This document shows positions 1-6,144 of a stretch of DNA of 6,544 nt, piece by piece (position 1 is the stretch's first letter; each line of letters starts with the position of its first letter). Where the stretch lies: assembly GCA_945827765.1 (NCBI GenBank), contig CALZPS010000090.1, positions 1 through 6,544 on the forward strand. Reading direction: 5' to 3'. This DNA comes from an uncultured Lachnospiraceae bacterium. GTDB lineage: Bacteria > Bacillota > Clostridia > Lachnospirales > Lachnospiraceae. A program made the position numbers and the translations under genes. The notes below the pieces were generated by a model, which was given only the letters and a program-made list of their open reading frames with translations, did not search any database and was not told the origin of the DNA.

Positions 1-45
1 GATCTAGTACGGTCTCGTGGGCTCGGAGATGTGTATAAGAGACAG
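1..45 (+). other. Illumina Nextera i7 adapter (sequencing artefact)
   Basis: Positions 12-45 match the 34-base Nextera transposase read-2 adapter, ending in the 19-bp Tn5 mosaic end at 27-45. Positions 4-11 (CTAGTACG) fit the i7 index N702 as I recall it, and 1-3 (GAT) fit the end of the flow-cell sequence that precedes the index. The order GAT-index-adapter-insert is exactly that of a library molecule. This is untrimmed library sequence assembled onto the contig end, not a transposon, and anything 5' of base 46 should be removed before annotation. Confidence 0.97.
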
Positions 46-209
46 GGACTTATGACTTTGCCGCCGCAGTTCCGGTGTTAGAGCACCGGGGAGCACTTCT
101 TAATACCGGAGATAACACCCTGACCTATTGTGATGAAAAGTCAAGTCGCATAGAAAAAAGCGGCAACCCCCACAATGACAGAATGCCAAAGTTAAAAGGT
201 CAGGTATGA
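46..209 (+). CDS. Unidentified protein, C-terminal fragment (5' end missing)
   Basis: An open frame enters from the adapter junction (first complete codon at 48) and runs 53 codons to TGA at 207-209. The visible C-terminus starts TYDFAAAVPVLEHRGALLNT, continues with a polar charged stretch and ends MPKLKGQV. No other frame in this interval stays open throughout, and the residue mix looks protein-like, which is the main reason for calling it. I do not recognise the family. The stop codon falls inside the left arm of the 20-bp inverted repeat, so the last codons and the probable terminator overlap. The gene converges on the copper operon. At this length a chance open frame cannot be excluded. 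Confidence 0.4.
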
Positions 210-236
210 CATGCTTGCATGTCATACCTGACCTTT
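194..236 (-). terminator. 20-bp perfect inverted repeat, probable terminator of the copper operon
   Basis: Positions 195-214 and 217-236 are perfect reverse complements around TT, so as RNA they form a long stem with a small loop (the innermost pairs would open). It lies about 60 bases past the copA/copZ stop at 297. On the minus strand the stem runs into CCTTTTAACTTT, a short and interrupted T-tract; on the plus strand it is followed by CCTTTGGG, which is weaker. A terminator serving the leftward operon, perhaps both converging genes, is the simplest reading. The long perfect stem with a poor T-tract is atypical, so an element end or another repeat is possible. Confidence 0.6.
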
Positions 237-296
237 GGGTTCTGTAAAACACCTGCCCTTTTGTATTTCAAATCATCCTCTCGACCCTTTATTTCA

Positions 297-509
297 TCAT
301 TGAATATCCGTTACCTGATAGCCCTGATCGGCAACAGCCTGTTTCAGAGCGTCATCTGAAACGTCTTTCTCAAGTGTTACAACAGCAGTTCCTGTCTGGT
401 GACTGACCTCAGCCTTTACCACGCCTTCAAGTGCTTCGAGAGCTTTTTTTGTGTGCATTTCACAATGTCCGCACATCATACCTTCAATTTTCAATGTCTT
501 TTCCATCAT
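297..509 (-). CDS. copZ: CopZ-like copper chaperone: in-frame C-terminal domain of CopA with its own start signals
   Basis: The last 70 codons of the copA frame form a complete HMA chaperone: Met-Met-Glu start, metal loop GMMCGHC (both Cys present) after the first strand, and the usual ending near QGYQVTDIQ, matching free CopZ in length. Two consecutive ATGs (509-507, 506-504) follow AAAAGGAGA with AGGAG six bases upstream, a strong ribosome binding site inside the copA frame. The 48 bases before it are A-rich and encode alternating Lys/Ile/Asn, like a translated intergenic spacer. Free CopZ collects cytosolic Cu(I) and passes it to CopA or CsoR. The likely reading is a copZ gene that became continuous with copA by loss of a stop or a small indel, with independent translation still possible. 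That separate translation is inference. Confidence 0.65.
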   Translation of the reverse strand: MMEKTLKIEGMMCGHCEMHTKKALEALEGVVKAEVSHQTGTAVVTLEKDVSDDALKQAVADQGYQVTDIQ

Positions 510-2825
510 TTTCGTCTCCTTTTCCGTTTTGATTTTTATTTTATTTTTGATTTTATGATCCCGTCCGGAATCATGCATCCTGAAGAAATTCAAGCGCAGC
601 GCGTTGGTCACTACACAAAAGCTGGATAAGCTCATGGCTGCAGCAGCAAACATCGGATTTAACTGCCAGCCCAGTACGCTTATAAATACGCCTGCCGCCA
701 GGGGAATACCGATAATATTATAGATGAATGCCCAAAACAGATTCTCGTGAATATTGCGCAGCGTTGCCCTGCTCAAACGAATTGCTGCGGGGACATCCAA
801 CAGGCGGCTTTTCATCAACACCACATCTGCCGCATCAATCGCAACATCCGCACCTGCACCAATGGCAATGCCGATATCGGCACTTGTCAGTGCCGGAGCG
901 TCATTGATACCATCACCAACCATGATAACCTGACCTTTTTTCTGCAGCTTGCGGATCACGCTTTCCTTGCCATCAGGAAGTACACCGGCAATTACTTCAT
1001 CAACGCCTGCCTTCGCCCCGATCGCTTTCGCCGTACGTTCGTTATCACCGGTCAGCATCACCACATGAATGCCCATATCCTGCATTTCTTTAATTGCCTG
1101 AGGACTGTCCTCTTTGATCGTATCTGCCACGGCAATGATACCACAAAGCTCATTGTTGCAGGCAAAAAACAACGGCGTTTTTCCTTCTGCCGAGAGATGT
1201 TCGGACCTTGCTTTTATCTCATCAGGCACCTGGATTTGTTCGCTGATAAATTTATAACTGCCGCCATACAGAACAGTGCCGTCAAGTAATGCCGTAAGCC
1301 CGTTTCCGGGCAATGCCCGGAACTGTTCGACTTCGTCTGCCGTAAGTCCATCCTGCTCAGCTCTCTGATTGATTGCCCTTGCCAGCGGATGTTCACTTTT
1401 TTTCTCCAGCGCATAGGCAATTGACAAAAGTTCCGTTTCACTCCTGCCATTTATCGGAATCATGTCCGTAACCTTTGGTTCTCCCTGCGTAATCGTTCCG
1501 GTTTTATCAAGCGCAACAATCCGTGTTTTTCCCGTTTTCTCCAAAGATACAGCCGTCTTGAAGAGAATTCCGTTCTTTGCCCCCATTCCGTTGCCGACCA
1601 TGATTGCAACAGGCGTAGCAAGACCGAGCGCACAAGGACAACTGATGACTAATACAGAAATGCCTCTTGCCAGAGCAAATCCAACCGTCTGTCCGGCCAC
1701 AAGCCAGGCGATTATAGTTACCACCGCAATTGTGATAACGGCAGGAACAAATACGCCTGACACCTTGTCTGCGACTTTGGCAATTGGTGCTTTCGTTGCA
1801 GCCACGTCACTGACCATCTGAATAATCTGGGAAAGTGTGGTGTCCTCACCAACTCTTGTCGCTTCACAGCGGATAAAGCCTGATTGATTCAGTGTGCCTG
1901 CGGAAACTGCATTTCCGGCCACTTTGTCCACCGGAATACTCTCTCCCGTCAAAGTGGATTCATCTACTGCACTGTTTCCTTCCAGAATGATTCCGTCCAC
2001 AGGAATATTTTCTCCGGGACGCACTACAAAGACATCACCTTTTGCCACCTGCTCAATCGGCACAATGATTTCAGCGCCTTCTCTATAAATCGTGGCAGTC
2101 CTGGGAGCCAGTTTCATCAGTCCTTTGAGCGCATCGGTGGTTTTTCCCTTTGAACGTGCCTCAAGCATTTTTCCCAGAGTTATCAGTGCAAGAATCGTAG
2201 CTGCAGATTCAAAATAAAACTCGTGCATATATGACATCACGGCATCTGCGTTGCCCTTAACCTGTGCATCCGTCATGGCAAACAGGGCAAACGTGCTGTA
2301 ACAGAAAGCAGCCGCAGCTCCCAGTGCAACCAATGCGTCCATATTCGGAGCACGATGCCACAGACTTTTAAATCCGCTGATAAAAAACTTCTGATTGATA
2401 ACCATAATTATAACCGTTAACAATAGCTGCAAAAGTCCCATTGCCACATGGTTGCCCGCAAAAAACGGAGGCAATGGCCAGCCCCACATCATATGGCCCA
2501 TAGAAACGTACATAAGTACAATCCAGAACCCCAGAGAAGCGATTAACCGTTTTTTTAACACAGGAGTTTCCCTATCCTTCAGTACATCTTCATCGTCGGC
2601 TAATCGTGTGTTTTGATCTTTATTTTTCTTTTTCGGTGTTGCTTCATATCCGGCATCGCGAACCGCAGCTATGATTTCCTCGGCAGACGCAGTTCCCTCA
2701 ACCCCCATTGAATTGGTCAGCAGGCTCACTGAGCAGGATGTAACTCCTTTCACACCAGATACCGCCTTTTCCACTCGAGCAGTGCAGGCTGCACAACTCA
2801 TACCCGTTACTGTATATTGCTCCAT
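297..2825 (-). CDS. copA: Cu(I)-exporting P1B-type ATPase CopA with fused C-terminal CopZ domain
   Basis: ATP-driven Cu(I) efflux pump of the cytoplasmic membrane, 842 residues. Order of parts: N-terminal HMA domain (GMSCAAC, C11 and C14), a charged linker (64-90), membrane spans near 93-111, 128-147, 163-183 and 203-220, actuator loop with TGES (293-296), spans near 357-377 and 381-403 carrying the CPC metal motif (C396-P-C398), phosphorylation motif DKTGT (D440), nucleotide-binding HP (479-480), hinge GDGINDAP (637-644), and the last two spans with YN (702-703) and MSLSS (731-735). CPC with YN and M-x-x-SS is the P1B-1 (Cu+) signature. Unusually, the frame continues through a Lys-rich linker (757-772) into a second HMA domain (773-842, GMMCGHC) that is normally the separate protein CopZ. 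The gene follows csoR by 23 bases in the same operon and should be induced by copper. The function is secure; whether the fusion is the main product is not. Confidence 0.96.
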   Translation of the reverse strand: MEQYTVTGMSCAACTARVEKAVSGVKGVTSCSVSLLTNSMGVEGTASAEEIIAAVRDAGYEATPKKKNKDQNTRLADDEDVLKDRETPVLKKRLIASLGFWIVLMYVSMGHMMWGWPLPPFFAGNHVAMGLLQLLLTVIIMVINQKFFISGFKSLWHRAPNMDALVALGAAAAFCYSTFALFAMTDAQVKGNADAVMSYMHEFYFESAATILALITLGKMLEARSKGKTTDALKGLMKLAPRTATIYREGAEIIVPIEQVAKGDVFVVRPGENIPVDGIILEGNSAVDESTLTGESIPVDKVAGNAVSAGTLNQSGFIRCEATRVGEDTTLSQIIQMVSDVAATKAPIAKVADKVSGVFVPAVITIAVVTIIAWLVAGQTVGFALARGISVLVISCPCALGLATPVAIMVGNGMGAKNGILFKTAVSLEKTGKTRIVALDKTGTITQGEPKVTDMIPINGRSETELLSIAYALEKKSEHPLARAINQRAEQDGLTADEVEQFRALPGNGLTALLDGTVLYGGSYKFISEQIQVPDEIKARSEHLSAEGKTPLFFACNNELCGIIAVADTIKEDSPQAIKEMQDMGIHVVMLTGDNERTAKAIGAKAGVDEVIAGVLPDGKESVIRKLQKKGQVIMVGDGINDAPALTSADIGIAIGAGADVAIDAADVVLMKSRLLDVPAAIRLSRATLRNIHENLFWAFIYNIIGIPLAAGVFISVLGWQLNPMFAAAAMSLSSFCVVTNALRLNFFRMHDSGRDHKIKNKIKIKTEKETKMMEKTLKIEGMMCGHCEMHTKKALEALEGVVKAEVSHQTGTAVVTLEKDVSDDALKQAVADQGYQVTDIQ
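510..520 (-). promoter_or_regulatory. Internal ribosome binding site within copA for copZ
   Basis: On the minus strand AGGAG (520-516) lies six bases before ATG at 509, in the context AAAAGGAGACGAAA. Strength and spacing equal those of ordinary start sites in this window: the plus-strand gene at 6349 has nearly the same AAAAAAGGAGACGA leader. A chance SD at ideal distance from a double Met that exactly opens a chaperone domain is unlikely, so this supports an ancestral or still active copZ start. Confidence 0.7.
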
Positions 2826-2847
2826 AATCGACTGAATGAACCTCCCT
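2826..2847 (-). promoter_or_regulatory. Ribosome binding site of copA with unusually long spacing
   Basis: The only good SD before copA is AGGGAGG at 2847-2841, just after the csoR stop codon. It is 15 bases from the ATG at 2825, against 6-9 for other genes here. No ATG, GTG or TTG lies closer in frame; only ATT codons (2837, 2828) do. The HMA motif requires a start near 2825, so ATG 2825 is kept. The position suggests translation coupled to csoR and possibly reduced initiation. Confidence 0.6.
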
Positions 2848-2848
2848 T

Positions 2849-3160
2849 TTATTTCATTAATTTCTGCAGTGTCGCCACGAACTCATCGATTACTTCGTCC
2901 CTGCCCTCCCGGATATCTCTGGCAACGCAGCCTCGAATATGACTCGCAATCAGTTCCTTATTAAAAGCACTGACCGCAGCATTCACAGCTGCAGACTGGA
3001 TCAAGATATCTTCACAATAAGCATCTTTTTCCACCATTCCGCGAATACCACGAATCTGTCCTTCCATACGGTTTAAACGGTGTATCAGCTTTTTCCGTTC
3101 TTCCTCCGAGCGGGCTGTTGTTTTTCCACAACATCCGTGAACATCCTTATCAGACATCAT
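2849..3160 (-). CDS. csoR: Copper-sensing repressor CsoR
   Basis: CsoR/RcnR-family all-helical repressor, 103 residues, a usual length. The core begins near R28 with the family pattern LNRMEGQIRGIRGMVE. The Cu(I) ligands of CsoR are all present as Cys49 (in AYCEDIL), His74 and Cys78 (SHIRGC), the C-H-C set that separates copper sensors from the Ni/Co sensor RcnR and the formaldehyde sensor FrmR. The N-terminal tail adds HGCC (8-11), which could be an accessory metal site. Known family behaviour: the apo tetramer binds GC-rich boxes in the promoter, and Cu(I) releases it. Two such boxes sit directly upstream, so it regulates itself and copA. AGGAGG lies 4 bases before ATG 3160 and 7 before the next Met codon at 3157; the latter may be the true start, giving 102 residues. 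Confidence 0.95.
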   Translation of the reverse strand: MMSDKDVHGCCGKTTARSEEERKKLIHRLNRMEGQIRGIRGMVEKDAYCEDILIQSAAVNAAVSAFNKELIASHIRGCVARDIREGRDEVIDEFVATLQKLMK

Positions 3161-3164
3161 TCAT

Positions 3165-3170
3165 CCTCCT
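3165..3170 (-). promoter_or_regulatory. Ribosome binding site of csoR
   Basis: A full consensus AGGAGG (3170-3165) precedes two tandem in-frame ATG codons. Spacing is 4 bases to the first (3160) and 7 to the second (3157), which favours the second as the main start. Confidence 0.8.
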
Positions 3171-3177
3171 TTTTTAC

Positions 3178-3198
3178 ATATACCCTGTCGGGGTATTA
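3178..3198. promoter_or_regulatory. CsoR operator box 1 (over the transcription start)
   Basis: ATACCC-N5-GGGTAT at 3180-3196, with outer bases AT and TA extending it to 3178-3198. This is the CsoR-type pseudo-palindrome. Its centre (3188) is 26 bases from that of box 2. With the -10 at 3206-3201, transcription should begin around 3194, so this box covers the start point and early transcribed region. Confidence 0.85.
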
Positions 3199-3200
3199 GT

Positions 3201-3229
3201 ATTATATACCCTTATGGGGTATATGTCAA
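3201..3229 (-). promoter_or_regulatory. Sigma-70/SigA promoter of the csoR-copA operon
   Basis: On the minus strand the -35 is TTGACA (3229-3224) and the -10 is TATAAT (3206-3201), both perfect consensus, with the optimal 17-base spacer. Such a strong promoter needs a repressor, and the spacer is almost entirely CsoR box 2. The leader from the expected start (about 3194) to csoR is roughly 35 bases. Confidence 0.92.
3204..3224. promoter_or_regulatory. CsoR operator box 2 (in the promoter spacer)
   Basis: ATATACCC-N5-GGGTATAT is a perfect inverted repeat with a TTATG centre. It has the same core as box 1 but is more symmetric and hence probably the stronger site. It sits between and touches the -35 and -10 elements, so bound CsoR would block RNA polymerase. 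Confidence 0.9.
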
Positions 3230-3235
3230 TAGATT

Positions 3236-3272
3236 AAAAAACGACGGCTACCATAAAAAGCAGCCGCCGCTT
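3236..3272 (-). terminator. Rho-independent terminator of the surface-protein operon
   Basis: On the minus strand the arms 3272-3262 and 3249-3239 pair over about 11 bp (G/C-rich core CGGCGGCT with AGCCGTCG, including G-U pairs), separated by a 12-base loop and followed by a run of six T (3241-3236). It lies 18 bases past the stop of the surface protein gene and ends just upstream of the csoR -35, insulating the copper promoter from the leftward unit behind it. Confidence 0.88.
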
Positions 3273-3289
3273 ATTGATTGATATCTTGT

Positions 3290-5998
3290 TTACTCTGCAG
3301 AATATCTTTTCTTTCTACCGTAAACTATTGTTCCAAATAAACCTGCACCGGAAACAAATAACAGTGCGAACCAAAGCTCAAGATTGTTGTTGTCGCCGGT
3401 CTGAGGACTTGCAATATCTTTGTCGCCAGTGGGCCTGGTTATATCGGAGGTATCTTCTTCTGCCGGCTTTGTCGGTTCAGAAGGATTTGTCTGCTCCGAA
3501 GATGTTTTCTTAACCTCAAAATTCGTGCTGCACTCGCCGTCTGTATAAACAATGGCAATTGTGTGTGCACCAACAGAAAGCGTATTCAGATAATCAGCTT
3601 TCAAGGATACGATCGTAGAACCGGAGACCGCCGTGTAATTTTTCTCATCAATCAGCGTATTGTCCACCTTTACGCCAGTGAATTTGCTGAACTCTCCGTC
3701 TGCACGGATGGTAAGCGTTCCATCGGTATTCTTCGTCCAGACCGCGTTTGCACCATCGCTAATACTATAGGAAGGCGGGGTCTCGGGTTTAATATTTGTT
3801 TTGGTACTGACCAGGACGGCGTAGACAGAGAATTTCTTGGTCTTGAATTTGAGTTCGCCGGTTTCCCGGTCATACTCGCTTTCCAGTTTATCGTAGGACA
3901 CGTTACTGCCGTCCTTATGCTCACGCACCACGGTGTACTCCTCATTGGAGTCGATCTCCGGTACTTTGAGGGTAATCGTTACATCCTCGTTCAGATTGGT
4001 GATCGGCACATCTTCACCATTCACTGTCGCCTTCATGTCGATATTCAGGTAGAACGATTTGTCGGCATTGGGGGTCACACCGGCTTCGGAGGCCAATGCG
4101 TCTTTGACCTCATTCGTGACAGTCGTATCCGCAACCGTCAGTTTCACCGCGTCGGCTTCAGAAGCCATATCAGGCAGCGCGGTCACCCAATCCTCAGAAA
4201 CAGTGGGAGTCTCAACAATCTTCTCGCTCTCATTCTTAATCTCATTCTTAATCTCATTCACCGGAGCAGACGTGCTCTGCGCCAGTGCGTAGCTGGAGAA
4301 CTTGTCGGTCTCAAATGTAACGGTGCCCATGGCAGGATCTTTTTCATCGGGGACAAACGTTACCTCAATACGGCTGTAAGTCCTGTCCGCACCGTCTCCG
4401 TGCTCACGGACGATGTAGTAAGAGCTGCCCTTCGCCGGGGCGGGGACGCTCAGGGTGACGGTGATGGTGTTGTCCAGATCCGTCAGCTGGCTCTCCCAGT
4501 TTCCGTTTTCGCCGCCCTTGCTGACGATCTGATACAAATTCATGTCCAGATACAGGGCGTTCTCGCCCGCCCGGGCTTTCAATTCTTCGCTGACGTCATC
4601 CTCTTGAATATCTTCAACGGTCATCTTCAGGTTGCCGGAGTCGGTGGCGTTTTCACCGTTGTCAATGAACGCGCCGGTGACACTTTTCGCTCCGCTCACA
4701 TCGAAGATGTCGGAAACAGCCTCAAAATAGACACAGAAGTGTGTATTCTGATTGACCTCCTTCACCGCAAAGTTAAATGTGCTGACATTTTCATCATCTG
4801 TTGTAAATGCGTCCAGGAAACTGTTTTCCTGTTCTTCGTTCGTGTAGATATTTTTCAACTGATAGCCATACCTGGGAATGAACTTATAATCAATGGAGAC
4901 TCCGCCCATGTCCTTCGCAATAAACAAATCGGACTGACTGAAACTAAGTCCAAACATCTGCAGGGCATCCTTCTCTCCCCCGAGCTCCTCTTTGGAGGCG
5001 CCGATGGTATCCCAAAGGGAGTAAATCGTATCGTTTTCGTCCGCAGCGTACTCCGATTCAATCATAGTATAGGTCTTTGCGGGCTCATCGCCGTTCGCCG
5101 CCACATGGACGCGCTCAGCCAGCACCTCACCGTTCTCAACGGTGACATTGCCGCCCAACCAGGAAATGGTGTACCATTCCGGCGCGGGGTCATCGCCACC
5201 AGACACGTCGATGAATTCAACGTTAAAGCCAATAAAGGGGCCGGCAGTCTCCAACGCGTCTCTTGTAAAGGTATAGGTAGAAGTTCCGTCCTGAACCACG
5301 GGATCTGAAACATGAGGATTATCGCCGCCGGTGGCAAGATTACTCTGATAGCCGTCCTCTGCGGTCAGAATGATCTTGACCGCGGTCACATCGTCGTTCA
5401 GGGTAATTCTGTTCTCGCTGCCGTCATAAGCGCCTTCGCTATTGCCGCGCACAAACATGACACGGGCGGTGCCATGATCATAGGTGAACGTGCCACCGCT
5501 GACGGAGATGCTGCCGGAAAGCTCAATGGAGAGGGCATTGCCGTCAGGGTTGTCAGGGTTTTCCCCGCCGCCGGGGTTGGGGTTTCCGGGGTTATCACCG
5601 CCGCCGGCGAGATACTCTACACAGACCTGATAGGATTTTTCTTCGGAATAGGTAAAGCTCCAGCCTACATCTGTCTTCAAAGCTTCGCGGTCGATTTCTT
5701 CCTGGAACCCATCCACCTTAAACTCGGTATGGTTCATATCCAGCGCCTGTCCCTCATTCGGATTGGCACTGATTGTGATCTGAGCGCCATTCCTGATTCC
5801 GTCAATACTGTACGTTTTGCTTTCATTCAGTTCAATCCATTCGCCGTTGTCGACCTTGTACTTCGTGTTCCCGCTCTGGGCATTTTTTACCTCAATCTGA
5901 ACTGTCGACGTACCACCTTCGGCGAAAGCGATCGCCGGTACCAACGACATCACCATGCATATTGCCAAAATCAATGATAATAGCTTTCTCTTGTTCAT
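3290..5998 (-). CDS. Large secreted surface protein with SPQTG sortase anchor, function unknown
   Basis: 902 residues, exported and probably linked to peptidoglycan. A signal peptide (MNKRK, hydrophobic core, AFA before E27) starts it. Residues 27-130 form a first domain, followed by a Gly/Pro/Asn/Asp-rich linker (131-153). A beta-rich middle (155-440) contains the short spacer GGDDPAPEW. Two related domains follow (457-576 and 618-732), sharing VREH-x-DG and KFS-x-YA near their ends. Next is an Ig-like module (742-831, with GANAVWTK, FTGVKVD, YTDGE), of a type I recognise from clostridial surface proteins. A Pro/Thr/Glu wall spanner leads to SPQTG (864-868), a hydrophobic span (about 873-893) and RKKR. 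S/PPxTG variants of LPxTG are known sortase substrates in Clostridia. No catalytic motif was seen; adhesion or another wall function is a guess. The SD AAGGGAG lies six bases before the ATG. The ATG overlaps the stop of the upstream small gene. Confidence 0.9.
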   Translation of the reverse strand: MNKRKLLSLILAICMVMSLVPAIAFAEGGTSTVQIEVKNAQSGNTKYKVDNGEWIELNESKTYSIDGIRNGAQITISANPNEGQALDMNHTEFKVDGFQEEIDREALKTDVGWSFTYSEEKSYQVCVEYLAGGGDNPGNPNPGGGENPDNPDGNALSIELSGSISVSGGTFTYDHGTARVMFVRGNSEGAYDGSENRITLNDDVTAVKIILTAEDGYQSNLATGGDNPHVSDPVVQDGTSTYTFTRDALETAGPFIGFNVEFIDVSGGDDPAPEWYTISWLGGNVTVENGEVLAERVHVAANGDEPAKTYTMIESEYAADENDTIYSLWDTIGASKEELGGEKDALQMFGLSFSQSDLFIAKDMGGVSIDYKFIPRYGYQLKNIYTNEEQENSFLDAFTTDDENVSTFNFAVKEVNQNTHFCVYFEAVSDIFDVSGAKSVTGAFIDNGENATDSGNLKMTVEDIQEDDVSEELKARAGENALYLDMNLYQIVSKGGENGNWESQLTDLDNTITVTLSVPAPAKGSSYYIVREHGDGADRTYSRIEVTFVPDEKDPAMGTVTFETDKFSSYALAQSTSAPVNEIKNEIKNESEKIVETPTVSEDWVTALPDMASEADAVKLTVADTTVTNEVKDALASEAGVTPNADKSFYLNIDMKATVNGEDVPITNLNEDVTITLKVPEIDSNEEYTVVREHKDGSNVSYDKLESEYDRETGELKFKTKKFSVYAVLVSTKTNIKPETPPSYSISDGANAVWTKNTDGTLTIRADGEFSKFTGVKVDNTLIDEKNYTAVSGSTIVSLKADYLNTLSVGAHTIAIVYTDGECSTNFEVKKTSSEQTNPSEPTKPAEEDTSDITRPTGDKDIASPQTGDNNNLELWFALLFVSGAGLFGTIVYGRKKRYSAE
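3803..4630 (-). repeat. Duplicated ~115-residue domain within the surface protein
   Basis: Residues 457-576 and 618-732 align by eye: both have a hydrophobic LxxxMxx/LxIDM strand, an I/V-T-x-T-L-x-V-P strand, VREH-x-DG followed by a Tyr strand, and a closing F-x-T-D/K-KFS-x-YA-x-x-x-ST. Overall identity is modest, so this looks like an old duplication or two members of one domain family joined by a short linker, not a recent DNA repeat. Confidence 0.75.
4228..4259 (-). repeat. 12-bp tandem repeat in the inter-domain linker
   Basis: The unit TCTCATTCTTAA (plus strand) occurs twice and is followed by a third, partial copy of 8 bases. It encodes NEIKNEIKNE (581-590), a charged spacer between the two copies of the duplicated domain. 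The exact repetition suggests slippage that alters spacer length in steps of four residues while keeping the frame. Confidence 0.8.
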
Positions 5999-6144
5999 TT
6001 TTTTCTCCCTTCGTACTTTTCAAGATTTTTCATGAAAATGTATTGATCATATGTCCATAGCGAATGTTGATATCCAAACCAAAGAAAACAAGCTACGATC
6101 AGTCCGATTAACACACATCCGCTAACAACAAGACCATCATACAT
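5995..6144 (-). CDS. Small single-span membrane protein (49 aa), coupled to the surface protein gene
   Basis: ATG at 6144 to TGA at 5997-5995. The product starts MYDGLVVSGCVLIGLIVACF, giving one hydrophobic helix (about 5-24), then an aromatic belt (LWFGYQHSLWTYDQY) and a basic tail ending EKYEGRKK, so the C-terminus is probably cytoplasmic. AAGGGGAG (6160-6153) lies eight bases before the ATG. The TGA overlaps the ATG of the surface protein as ATGA, the classic arrangement for translational coupling, and the SD of that larger gene lies inside this frame. I recognise no family. A role in the export, anchoring or regulation of its partner is inference from position only. Good SD, membrane topology and ATGA overlap together make it a probable real gene. 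Confidence 0.75.
   Translation of the reverse strand: MYDGLVVSGCVLIGLIVACFLWFGYQHSLWTYDQYIFMKNLEKYEGRKK

Noticed and set aside
27..45. Tn5 mosaic end as a real transposon terminus
   Set aside because: It is immediately preceded by the Nextera adapter and an index sequence, so it is a library artefact.
747..1289. 180-codon open frame on the plus strand
   Set aside because: Antisense to the catalytic core of copA; Cys/His/Asn-rich product without motif.
3178..3272. CRISPR, riboswitch or larger structured RNA between csoR and the surface gene
   Set aside because: All symmetry here is explained by the two CsoR boxes and one terminator hairpin; no repeat-spacer array or riboswitch-like core is visible.
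3563..5308. 581-codon open frame on the plus strand
   Set aside because: It lies wholly antisense to the surface protein gene, which has a signal peptide, domains, sorting signal, SD and terminator. The antisense translation is rich in Arg, His, Ile and Val with no recognisable domain and is a codon-bias shadow.
5312..5977. 221-codon open frame on the plus strand
   Set aside because: Also antisense to the surface protein gene, with no convincing start signals; its Gly/Ala/Ile-rich product mirrors the codons of the opposite strand.
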